A stretch of DNA of 14,809 bases from Rhodospirillaceae bacterium. Lineage in GTDB: Bacteria > Pseudomonadota > Alphaproteobacteria > Rhodospirillales > Rhodospirillaceae. The position numbers were made by a program, and so were the translations under genes. This document shows, one piece after another, positions 7,935-14,394 of the stretch. The notes beneath the pieces are model-generated. The model did no database searches and was not told where the DNA came from. It saw nothing but the letters and a program-made list of their open reading frames with translations. Location: NCBI GenBank assembly GCA_016937315.1, contig JAFGWD010000323.1, forward strand, positions 1 through 14,809. Reading direction: 5' to 3'. The first letter of the stretch is position 1; every line of letters starts with the position of its first letter.

Positions 7935-8864
7935 ATGGCCGCAATTACCGCCGCTCTCGTCAAAGAACTGCGTGAGAAGTCCGGCGCCGGAATGATGGAT
8001 TGCAAGAAGGCATTGGGCGAAACCGATGGCGACTTGGAAGGCGCTGTCGATTGGCTACGCAAAAAGGGGCTTGCCGCCGCAGCCAAAAAGGCTGGTCGCG
8101 TCGCTGCGGAAGGTCTGGTGGGTGTGGTTGCCGAGGGGGCCAAGGCCGCCGTTGTTGAGGTTAACTCCGAAACCGATTTCGTTGCTCGTAATGAGACATT
8201 CCAGGCTTTTGTCGCAAAAACAGCGTCTCTGGCCTTGGCCGCGAATGGCTGCACTGAGACATTGGCAGCCATGCCTTATGGTGAAGCCGGTCGCAGCGTG
8301 CAGGAACAGCTGACCGAAATGGTCGGCACCATCGGCGAAAACATGCGTTTACGTCGCACCGCTTGCTTGAGTGTTGAGAAGGGCGTGGTTGCGTCTTATG
8401 TGCACGGGCAGGTGGCTCCGGGGCTGGGGAAGATCGGCGTTCTGGTGGCCTTGGAATCCACGGGTGATGTGGGGGCTCTGGAAGCGCTGGGCAAGCAAAT
8501 TGCGATGCATGTGGCCGCTGCCACGCCGCTGTTCTTGGATGTCTCCTCGGTTGATGGTGAGGCCTTGGCGCGTGAACGTGACGTGTTGTCGGATCAGGCG
8601 CGGGCTTCTGGTAAGCCTGAAGCGATCATTGAAAAGATGGTCGATGGTCGTATTCGCAAGTACTACGAAGAGACCGTCCTTTTGGAGCAAATCTTTGTGG
8701 TCGATGGTGAAACCAAAATCTCCAAGGTTTTGGTCGACGCCGAAAAGCAGGTTGGTGCTCCGGTGACGTTGTCTGGGTTCGTCCGTATGTGCTTGGGCGA
8801 AGGCATCGAAAAGGAAGAAGCCGATTTTGCGGCCGAAGTTGCCGCAGCGGTGAAGGGCGCTTAA
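7935..8864 (+). CDS. tsf: Translation elongation factor Ts
   Basis: Guanine-nucleotide exchange factor that releases GDP from EF-Tu. The N-terminal UBA-like domain carries LREKSGAGMMDCKKAL, followed by the core motif TDFV at residues 80-83 (E. coli T81-D-F-V), the site that contacts the EF-Tu nucleotide pocket. At 309 residues it is slightly longer than E. coli EF-Ts (283), normal for alphaproteobacteria. ATG 7935 is chosen because the protein then begins MAAITAALVKELR, the family N-terminus; AAGGGA at 7919-7924 lies 10 bases upstream, a somewhat long spacing. An upstream in-frame ATG at 7881 would add 18 unrelated residues and is rejected. A strong intrinsic terminator ends the unit 20 bases after the stop. 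Confidence 0.98.
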   Translation: MAAITAALVKELREKSGAGMMDCKKALGETDGDLEGAVDWLRKKGLAAAAKKAGRVAAEGLVGVVAEGAKAAVVEVNSETDFVARNETFQAFVAKTASLALAANGCTETLAAMPYGEAGRSVQEQLTEMVGTIGENMRLRRTACLSVEKGVVASYVHGQVAPGLGKIGVLVALESTGDVGALEALGKQIAMHVAAATPLFLDVSSVDGEALARERDVLSDQARASGKPEAIIEKMVDGRIRKYYEETVLLEQIFVVDGETKISKVLVDAEKQVGAPVTLSGFVRMCLGEGIEKEEADFAAEVAAAVKGA

Positions 8865-8883
8865 CGGCCCCTGACAAGATATG

Positions 8884-8913
8884 CGGGGGGCCAATCCGGT
8901 CCCCCGTTTTTTT
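8884..8913 (+). terminator. Intrinsic terminator of rpsB-tsf
   Basis: A nine-pair G/C stem (8884-8892 with 8898-8906, one G-U pair) with the five-base loop AATCC is followed directly by seven T residues (8907-8913). It stands 20 bases after the tsf stop and separates rpsB-tsf from pyrH. This is the clearest regulatory element in the window. Confidence 0.92.
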
Positions 8914-8956
8914 CGACTCCGTGCCGAATTCCCTCTGTTTCATGGGGTGGATTCTC

Positions 8957-8986
8957 TTAAGACAGGCGACCATAATCGTGTATCAT
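8957..8986 (+). promoter_or_regulatory. Candidate promoter for the pyrH-bamA block
   Basis: A promoter is expected here because a terminator lies just upstream. TTAAGA at 8957-8962 (4/6 match to TTGACA) and TATCAT at 8981-8986 (5/6 match to TATAAT) are 18 bases apart. CATAAT at 8971-8976 is an alternative -10 element but lacks a good partner. The two options would place the RNA start near 8993 or near 8983. Confidence 0.4.
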
Positions 8987-9019
8987 CGCGCCGGGACGGT
9001 CGCCAGAAGTCCCGGTGTG
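8987..9019 (+). promoter_or_regulatory. Leader hairpin upstream of pyrH
   Basis: CCGGGAC at 8991-8997 pairs perfectly with GTCCCGG at 9009-9015, and the stem extends four further pairs with G-U pairs (8987-8990 with 9016-9019). The loop is 11 bases. There is no T-tract, so it is not a terminator. It lies at or just after the predicted transcription start and 26 bases before the pyrH ATG, suiting an RNA-stability or leader element; a DNA operator is also possible. Confidence 0.4.
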
Positions 9020-9045
9020 GCGTATGTGTGTTCTCGGGGGATGTT

Positions 9046-9774
9046 ATGACCACGCAATCGAAGTTCCGTCGTATTCTGCTGAAATTGTCGGGCGAAGGCC
9101 TGATGGGAGGGCAGGAGTACGGACTTGATGAGCGCGTCGTTGAGCGTTTTGCCCGGGAAGTTAAAGTCGTTCACGATACTGGTGTAGAAATCTGTGTGGT
9201 GATCGGTGGCGGCAATATTTTTCGCGGTGTGACGGGTGCGACACGCGGCATGGACCGTGCGACGGCTGATCAAATGGGGATGTTGGCCACAGTGATCAAC
9301 GCGCTGGCCGTCCAGGATGCTCTGGAGCGTGCAGGGGTGACGTGCCGTGTACAATCGGCCATTCCGATGTCGTCGGTGTGTGAGCCCTATATCCGTCGCC
9401 GCGCCATTCGCCACATGGAAAAAGGCCGCGTGGTGATTTTTGCAGCGGGAACTGGTAACCCCTTTTTCACTACAGATACTGCGGCGGCACTGCGTGCGGC
9501 TGAGATGAATTGCGATGCCTTGATGAAGGCGACGCAAGTGGATGGCGTCTATTCTGCCGATCCCAAAACCACGCCTGATGCCGTGCGTTATGATAGCCTG
9601 ACCTTTACCGAAGTCTTGGTTAAGGGGTTGAATGTTATGGATGCCTCGGCGATTGCCTTGGCGCGTGAAAACAACATTCCGATTTTGGTCTTTTCCCTGC
9701 ACGAAGAACGCTCGTTGGGGCGGGTTCTCGAAGGTGAAAAAGGCTTCTACACGATCATTACCAGGGAGGATTAG
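9046..9774 (+). CDS. pyrH: Uridylate kinase (UMP kinase)
   Basis: Phosphorylates UMP to UDP with ATP, the committed step towards UTP and CTP, in the cytoplasm. It belongs to the amino-acid-kinase fold, unlike eukaryotic UMP kinases. The 242-residue length equals the family norm (E. coli 241). Visible motifs are the N-terminal KLSGEGLMG, the glycine-rich VIGGGNIFRG, the DQMGMLATVINALA helix, the AAGTGNPFFTTDTAAALRA nucleotide/phosphate region, and ATQVDGVYSADP. ATG 9046 is chosen because the protein then starts MTTQSKFRRILLKLSGE; GGGGG at 9036-9040 precedes it by five bases. The frame stays open upstream as far as the terminator, but that extension is not protein-like. It heads the pyrH-frr-uppS-cdsA-dxr-rseP-bamA run and is followed by frr after only 5 bases. 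Confidence 0.98.
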   Translation: MTTQSKFRRILLKLSGEGLMGGQEYGLDERVVERFAREVKVVHDTGVEICVVIGGGNIFRGVTGATRGMDRATADQMGMLATVINALAVQDALERAGVTCRVQSAIPMSSVCEPYIRRRAIRHMEKGRVVIFAAGTGNPFFTTDTAAALRAAEMNCDALMKATQVDGVYSADPKTTPDAVRYDSLTFTEVLVKGLNVMDASAIALARENNIPILVFSLHEERSLGRVLEGEKGFYTIITRED

Positions 9775-9779
9775 GGCCT

Positions 9780-10355
9780 ATGTCCTCAGATGCATTTGAT
9801 TTCGAAGACCTTTTGCTTGATGTCGAGAGCCGTATGGAAATGGCCGTCGATGCCTTGAAAAAGGAGTTTGCGGGATTACGGACCGGCCGTGCTTCCGTTG
9901 GGTTGCTGGAACCCATTCAGATCGAAGTCTACGGTGCCATGACTCCCCTGAAGCAGGTCGGCAGCATTGGTGTTCCTGAACCGCGCATGTTGAGCGTTCA
10001 GGTTTGGGACAAAACCACGATCAAGGCAGTTGAAAAGGGGATTCGGGATTCGGGCCTGGGGCTAAATCCGGTGGTCGATGGGCAGACGGTACGTGTGCCA
10101 ATCCCGCCGTTGACCGAAGAACGTCGTCGTGAATTGTCGAAGATCGCCGGGAAGTACACCGAGCAAAGCCGTGTTTCTGTACGAAATGCACGTCGTGATG
10201 GTATGGAGTCCCTCAAGAAAGCAGAAAAAGATGGGGCTGTCTCTAAAGATGATATCCATCAATACGGTGAAGATATTCAGAAGATGACAGATCGGACCAT
10301 CAAGCAAGTGGACGAGCTTCTGGTCGCCAAAGAACAGGAAATTATGCAGGTTTGA
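9780..10355 (+). CDS. frr: Ribosome recycling factor
   Basis: With EF-G, splits post-termination ribosomes so that subunits can be reused. The 191-residue protein has the conserved helix segment with GLRTGRAS, the domain II stretch QVGSIGVPEPRMLSVQVWD, and the C-terminal helices with LTEERRRELSKIAGKYTEQ. It is a few residues longer than E. coli RRF (185), the extra lying in an acidic N-terminal lead-in (SSDAFDFEDLLLD). AGGGAGGA at 9763-9770, inside the end of pyrH, lies 9 bases before ATG 9780. The five-base gap after pyrH and the ribosome-binding site within pyrH imply co-transcription and probably coupled translation. The stop is 25 bases before the chosen uppS start. Confidence 0.97.
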   Translation: MSSDAFDFEDLLLDVESRMEMAVDALKKEFAGLRTGRASVGLLEPIQIEVYGAMTPLKQVGSIGVPEPRMLSVQVWDKTTIKAVEKGIRDSGLGLNPVVDGQTVRVPIPPLTEERRRELSKIAGKYTEQSRVSVRNARRDGMESLKKAEKDGAVSKDDIHQYGEDIQKMTDRTIKQVDELLVAKEQEIMQV

Positions 10356-10380
10356 TTTGGACCGTTCGGAAAGACAGACC

Positions 10381-11106
10381 ATGCATGCAGAAAAACCTGT
10401 GACTGCGATACCGCGTCATGTCGCCATCATCATGGATGGCAATGGACGCTGGGCGAAAGCACGGCATCTGCCGCGAGTGGCTGGGCATCGCAAAGGGATG
10501 GAAGCCGTGCGCGTTGTTGTGCGTGCCGCCGGGGAATTGGGAATTGATTACCTGACCTTGTTTGGGTTTTCGTCCGAAAATTGGAAGCGTCCCGAAGCTG
10601 AGGTCAGTGACCTTATGGGGTTGTTGCGCCTGTATTTGCGTCGAGAAGCACGCGAGTTGCATGCTCAGGGCGTGCGCTTGCGTGTGATTGGGGATCGTTC
10701 TCGGTTGGCTCCCGACATCCAGGACCAATTGATGGGTGTCGAGGCGATGACGCGAGATAATACCGGTCTGACCTTGGTCATTGCGTTGAGTTATGGTGGA
10801 CGCGCCGAAATTATTTGTGCTGCACAGCAGGTCGCTGAGGATGTCAAAAGGGGCGTTCTCGCCCCCGAAGACATTACCGAAGAGACATTTTCGGCGCACT
10901 TATTCACGGGTGATATTCCTGATCCCGATCTTTTGATCCGGACCAGTGGAGAAAAGCGCATCAGTAATTTTTTGTTGTGGCAAATGGCCTATACAGAATT
11001 CGTTTTCATCGACACTTTTTGGCCGGACTTTGATCGTGCGGCCTTGCTATCCGCACTGGGGGAATATGGTCAGCGGGAAAGGCGATACGGTGCCATTGTC
11101 GCCTAA
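10381..11106 (+). CDS. uppS: Undecaprenyl diphosphate synthase (cis-prenyltransferase)
   Basis: Adds eight isopentenyl diphosphate units to farnesyl diphosphate to make undecaprenyl diphosphate, the lipid carrier for peptidoglycan and polysaccharide precursors. It acts in the cytoplasm at the membrane face. The catalytic motif is HVAIIMDGNGRWA with D19. The conserved GHRKGMEAV, FGFSSENWKRP and the diphosphate-binding C-terminal RTSGE (R187-E191) with R193, then NFLLWQMAYTEF, are all intact. Length from ATG 10381 is 241 residues (E. coli 253). GGAAAG at 10368-10373 is 7 bases upstream of that ATG. A TTG at 10357, just after the frr stop, would add eight residues and is preceded by a weak CAGG; homologues do not help decide because this end is variable. 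It links functionally to dxr downstream, which feeds the isoprenoid pool. Confidence 0.96.
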   Translation: MHAEKPVTAIPRHVAIIMDGNGRWAKARHLPRVAGHRKGMEAVRVVVRAAGELGIDYLTLFGFSSENWKRPEAEVSDLMGLLRLYLRREARELHAQGVRLRVIGDRSRLAPDIQDQLMGVEAMTRDNTGLTLVIALSYGGRAEIICAAQQVAEDVKRGVLAPEDITEETFSAHLFTGDIPDPDLLIRTSGEKRISNFLLWQMAYTEFVFIDTFWPDFDRAALLSALGEYGQRERRYGAIVA

Positions 11107-11122
11107 AGCCTATTCCGTTCAA

Positions 11123-11170
11123 ATGAAATCGCCTGCGCTGCCTTCCTCTGCTGGGATGGTGAAATCATGA
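11123..11170 (+). other. Possible 15-codon mini-frame bridging uppS and cdsA
   Basis: An ATG at 11123 opens a 15-codon frame (MKSPALPSSAGMVKS) whose TGA at 11168-11170 overlaps the cdsA start as ATGA. It fills most of the 60-base gap after uppS. No Shine-Dalgarno sequence precedes its ATG. It could serve translational coupling to cdsA, or be chance; nothing in its sequence suggests a functional peptide. Confidence 0.2.
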
Positions 11171-12000
11171 GCGCCGTTCCAGATGTGCACACATCCGGTG
11201 GGTTGCGTATGCGGGTCGTGACATCGGTCCTGATGCTTCCCCTGATGCTGGGAGCAATCTACCTCGGTTCGCCGGTTTTTGACCTTTTGATTGTGGCCGT
11301 TGCGGCGGTTCTCATCTGGGAGTGGCAGGGGTTACTGTCTCCCATTCCGTCGCTCATGCACGCTGTGGCGATTGTTGGAACCGCTGTTGCGGTTTCCGTG
11401 TCCCTTTTCGATTGGCGCTATGCGTTTCTGGGGTTGGGAGCCATTGCTGCGGGGCTTGGCCTCTCCGCTCTAAAGACGGAGCATAGAGCGGATTTTTTTC
11501 TGCTGTGTTTGGGGCCGATTTATGTGGGGATACCCTGTGTTGCGGTTCTGGAACTTCGTAACGACTTTGGTTTTGGCGTAACAACCTGGGTGTTCGCTAT
11601 GATCTGGGCAACGGATATCGGTGCCTATGCCTTCGGTCGAGTCATTGGCGGGCCAAAGCTGGCTCCTCGGATCAGCCCTAAGAAAACCTGGGCGGGATTG
11701 TTGGGCGGGATGATTTGTGCCGCAGGGGTTGGTTTCATCGGTGCGGAACTGCCCGTGTTTTCCGGGATTAACGCCTTGTCTCCGATTGATCTCGCACTTC
11801 TTGGTGCGATGATGGCGGTGATTGCACAAGTTGGTGATCTTTTTGAATCGGCGATTAAGCGTCGAGCTGGTGTGAAAGATTCCAGCCACTTGATTCCGGG
11901 CCATGGTGGGGTTCTTGATCGTGTTGATGGTGTTTTGACAGTGGCTCCAGTTGCCTTTTTGATCTTTATTGTGCTGCGAAATATAGGAGCAATGGTGTGA
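11167..12000 (+). CDS. cdsA: Phosphatidate cytidylyltransferase (CDP-diacylglycerol synthase)
   Basis: Integral inner-membrane enzyme that condenses CTP and phosphatidic acid to CDP-diacylglycerol, the branch-point of phospholipid synthesis. The 277-residue protein is a series of hydrophobic segments and carries the full family signature near the C-terminus: S228, K231-R232, K237-D238, then P244, H246-G247-G248, D251-R252 and D254, which form the metal and substrate site. Length compares with E. coli CdsA (285). ATG 11167 is chosen from position and from GGATGG about 8 bases upstream; the gap after uppS is 60 bases. The end overlaps dxr by four bases (GTGA). A terminator-like stem with a T-tract lies within the coding sequence at 11464-11499 and could reduce read-through into dxr, rseP and bamA. 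Confidence 0.96.
   Translation: MSAVPDVHTSGGLRMRVVTSVLMLPLMLGAIYLGSPVFDLLIVAVAAVLIWEWQGLLSPIPSLMHAVAIVGTAVAVSVSLFDWRYAFLGLGAIAAGLGLSALKTEHRADFFLLCLGPIYVGIPCVAVLELRNDFGFGVTTWVFAMIWATDIGAYAFGRVIGGPKLAPRISPKKTWAGLLGGMICAAGVGFIGAELPVFSGINALSPIDLALLGAMMAVIAQVGDLFESAIKRRAGVKDSSHLIPGHGGVLDRVDGVLTVAPVAFLIFIVLRNIGAMV
11464..11499 (+). terminator. Terminator-like hairpin inside cdsA
   Basis: A perfect nine-pair stem (11464-11472 with 11484-11492) with an 11-base loop is followed at once by seven T residues (11493-11499). A competing stem, CTCCG at 11463-11467 with CGGAG at 11477-11481, is mutually exclusive with it. It lies in frame inside cdsA and uses the codons CTA and AGA, which look uncommon in these genes. 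It resembles an intrinsic terminator or attenuator, but translating ribosomes would mask it. Whether it works is unknown. Confidence 0.4.
11985..11989 (+). promoter_or_regulatory. Shine-Dalgarno sequence fixing the GTG start of dxr
   Basis: AGGAG inside the end of cdsA lies 7 bases before GTG 11997, which overlaps the cdsA stop TGA as GTGA. The spacing and the overlap support this unusual start codon over later candidates. Confidence 0.7.
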
Positions 12001-13235
12001 CGGGCTTGAGCCGGGACAAACGTATTGACGAAGCGCCCAAGCGCGTCACGGTCCTGGGAGCAACAGGTTCGGTTGGGTCCAGTGCGCTTGATCTTTTGGC
12101 ACGGGATCGGGGTGCCTTTGCCGTGGAAGTGTTAACGGCCTATGACCGTGTCGATGCCTTGATTGCCGCAGCGCGTGCGTTGTCACCGTCTGTTGCGGTG
12201 ATTGGTCGCCCGGAACTCTATTCCACCTTGAAAGAGGGCCTAGAGGGGACGGGAGTTGAGGCCGCAGCGGGGAAAGACGCCCTAATCGAAGCCGCCAGCC
12301 GTCCGGTGGATTGGGCTATTGGGGGTATTGTCGGGGCCGCTGGATTGGAACCAACATTGGCCGCCGCACGTCATGCGCGTGTTTTGGCGCTGGCGAATAA
12401 GGAGTGCCTTGTCTGTGCCGGAGACATTTTCAAGGCAGAAATTGCACGTTATGGAACCACTCTGATTCCTGTGGATTCGGAACACAGCGCGATATTTCAG
12501 GCCTTGGCGGGAGAAAACCCGACCCGCGTGGAACGGCTGATTCTAACTGCTTCTGGGGGGCCTTTCAACACGCTGACTCGTGCTGAAATGGCGGATGTTT
12601 CGCCACAACAGGCGGTGAAACATCCCCGGTGGCACATGGGCGCGAAAATTTCCGTCGATTCCGCAACGATGATGAATAAGGGCTTGGAAGTCATTGAGGC
12701 CTTTCACCTGTTTGCGATGCCAGAGGACCGTATCGAAGTCGTGATTCATCCCCAGTCGGTGATTCATTCGATGGTGGAATTCTGTGACGGTGCGATTTTA
12801 GCGCAGATGGGGGCGCCGGATATGCGGACGCCGATCGCGGTATCTCTAGCCTGGCCGGATCGTATGGCGACGCCGGTCAAGCGCCTGGACTTTGCAACCT
12901 TGGGTGCTCTGACTTTTGCGATGCCGGATGAACGAAAGTTCCCGTGTTTGCGGCTCGCACGGGAGGCCTTGCGGCACGGTGGTGCATTTCCTACTCTCTT
13001 GAACGCGGCCAATGAGGTCGTTGTGCAAGCCTTCTTGCGACGGGAAATTGGCTTCCTGGATATCTCAGAGATCGTGGAAACGGTTTTAGGTGGTTCCAGT
13101 TTTCCTTCCCCCAACAGCTTGGAGGATGTTCTTATCGTTGATGCACATGCGAGAATGGCGGCTGCAGAAGCGATCCGGGCTTTGGGCCGTATCTTCGTCG
13201 CGCAAAGCGTCGTCGCAAAGACAAGGATGATTTGA
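11997..13235 (+). CDS. dxr: 1-deoxy-D-xylulose 5-phosphate reductoisomerase
   Basis: Converts 1-deoxy-D-xylulose 5-phosphate to 2-C-methyl-D-erythritol 4-phosphate with NADPH, the committed step of the non-mevalonate isoprenoid pathway and the target of fosmidomycin. The NADPH-binding GATGSVG lies at residues 21-27. Metal and substrate residues are all present: D160-S161-E162, S186 in ASGGPF, H209, N227-K228 and E231 in MNKGLE. Residues 186-231 carry the same numbers as in E. coli, while the gap between E162 and S186 is about ten residues shorter, offset by a longer N-terminus. The 412-residue length compares with 398 in E. coli. The GTG start overlaps the cdsA stop and has a good AGGAG. The stop overlaps the rseP start (TGATG). 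Its product supplies the precursor pool used by UppS two genes upstream. Confidence 0.97.
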   Translation: MTGLSRDKRIDEAPKRVTVLGATGSVGSSALDLLARDRGAFAVEVLTAYDRVDALIAAARALSPSVAVIGRPELYSTLKEGLEGTGVEAAAGKDALIEAASRPVDWAIGGIVGAAGLEPTLAAARHARVLALANKECLVCAGDIFKAEIARYGTTLIPVDSEHSAIFQALAGENPTRVERLILTASGGPFNTLTRAEMADVSPQQAVKHPRWHMGAKISVDSATMMNKGLEVIEAFHLFAMPEDRIEVVIHPQSVIHSMVEFCDGAILAQMGAPDMRTPIAVSLAWPDRMATPVKRLDFATLGALTFAMPDERKFPCLRLAREALRHGGAFPTLLNAANEVVVQAFLRREIGFLDISEIVETVLGGSSFPSPNSLEDVLIVDAHARMAAAEAIRALGRIFVAQSVVAKTRMI

Positions 13236-14341
13236 TGCCGGTATACCAGGGGTTGGCTTTTCTATTCGTTCTGTCTGGCGTGGTGTTCGTTCATGAACTC
13301 GGGCACTTTTGGGTTGCGCGGTGGTGTGGTGTTAAGGTTCTGGCGTTTTCCATTGGCTTTGGGCGGGAACTGTTTGGTTTTCATGACCGACGTGGAACAC
13401 GTTGGAAAATCTGTCTCATCCCCCTGGGGGGCTATGTCAGGATGCTGGGAGATGCTGACGAAACCAGCGCCAAGGCCGATACCACGCAAATCTTGACGGA
13501 AGAAGACCGTAAATGTGCATTTCCGACACAGCCGGTTCTTAAACGCATTGCGATTGTTGCGGCGGGTCCGTTGTCCAACATCCTGTTCGCAATTCTGGTT
13601 TACGCGGCAGTGTTCATGGCTATTGGTCAGGTGGAAACGGTTCCGACAGTTGGCCGTGTGATGCCTGGATCTGCGGCAGAGGATGCGGGATTGCAGCCCG
13701 GAGATCGTTTCATCGATATTGATGGAACACGGATTTTGCGGTTCGAGCAGGTGCGTCAAATGACCCAACTGGCTTTGGATCGTGCTATGCGGATACGCGT
13801 TTTGCGTGATGGCGAAGAAATCACTGTTACGATTCTGCCGCGTATGGTTGAGCGGACAGATCGTTTTGGCTCTGTTGAGCGGACGCCGATGATGGGGGTG
13901 GTTTCCAGCGGTGAAGCCGTTTTGGTCCGCCATGGTCCGATCACAGCCCTGCTTTCCGCAACGCGTATGACCGGTGGAATCGTCAAGGATACCTTTGTCG
14001 CTCTTTCCCAAATGATACGTGGCGTACGCGGAGCTGATGAGCTTGGGGGGCCGATCCGTATTGCCGAAGTCTCGGCACAGGCCGCCGCAGCGGGGTTACT
14101 GCCATTGATTACCATGATGGCGTTTTTGTCGGTTAACCTCGGACTCATCAATATATTGCCTATCCCCTTGCTAGATGGGGGGCATTTGCTGTTTTATGCG
14201 TTCGAGGCCGTGCGCGGTCGTCCGTTGCCTGAACGTGTGCAGACCATTGGTTTGAAAATCGGGGTCGGTTTAATCAGTGCGCTGATGATTTTTGCGACAT
14301 GGAATGATATTTCGCGTCATATTCACCGTTGGCTATCGTAA
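13235..14341 (+). CDS. rseP: Site-2 membrane zinc metalloprotease, RseP/RasP type
   Basis: Inner-membrane protease that cuts within or near the membrane, releasing anti-sigma factors in envelope stress responses and clearing remnant signal peptides. The first membrane segment carries the zinc motif HELGH (H20, E21, H24). A second membrane segment near residues 105-130 leads into one PDZ domain at about 136-203. The third zinc ligand is D314 in the LLDGGH motif, and a last membrane segment lies at about 341-361. At 368 residues it is clearly shorter than E. coli RseP (450), which has two PDZ domains. ATG 13235 overlaps the dxr stop as TGATG, with AAGGA at 13223-13227 seven bases upstream. A TTG directly before is less likely. 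Position between dxr and bamA is the conserved proteobacterial arrangement. Its substrate in this organism is not shown. Confidence 0.95.
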   Translation: MPVYQGLAFLFVLSGVVFVHELGHFWVARWCGVKVLAFSIGFGRELFGFHDRRGTRWKICLIPLGGYVRMLGDADETSAKADTTQILTEEDRKCAFPTQPVLKRIAIVAAGPLSNILFAILVYAAVFMAIGQVETVPTVGRVMPGSAAEDAGLQPGDRFIDIDGTRILRFEQVRQMTQLALDRAMRIRVLRDGEEITVTILPRMVERTDRFGSVERTPMMGVVSSGEAVLVRHGPITALLSATRMTGGIVKDTFVALSQMIRGVRGADELGGPIRIAEVSAQAAAAGLLPLITMMAFLSVNLGLINILPIPLLDGGHLLFYAFEAVRGRPLPERVQTIGLKIGVGLISALMIFATWNDISRHIHRWLS

Positions 14342-14394
14342 TGGGATGGTCGGGGATTTGCGGCGTTCGTATGGACCTGGGGGCCAAAACATGA
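14341..14394 (+). other. Possible 17-codon mini-frame bridging rseP and bamA
   Basis: The last base of the rseP stop TAA is the first base of an ATG (TAATG). The frame runs 17 codons (MGWSGICGVRMDLGAKT) and its TGA at 14392-14394 overlaps the bamA start as ATGA. It therefore exactly fills the 49-base gap. No clear Shine-Dalgarno sequence precedes it, so translation would rely on re-initiation after rseP. It may be a coupling device or chance; the peptide resembles nothing I know. Confidence 0.3.

Noticed and set aside
8983..9702. Minus-strand open frame (239 codons) antisense to pyrH
   Set aside because: No domain features, low-complexity His/Arg/Gln-rich composition, and full overlap with pyrH.
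10357..10380. TTG at 10357 as the start of uppS
   Set aside because: ATG 10381 has a purine-rich GGAAAG at proper spacing; the TTG remains possible but is less favoured.
10853..10868. GGGGC/GCCCC hairpin inside uppS
   Set aside because: Short stem with no T-tract after it; expected by chance in GC-rich coding DNA.
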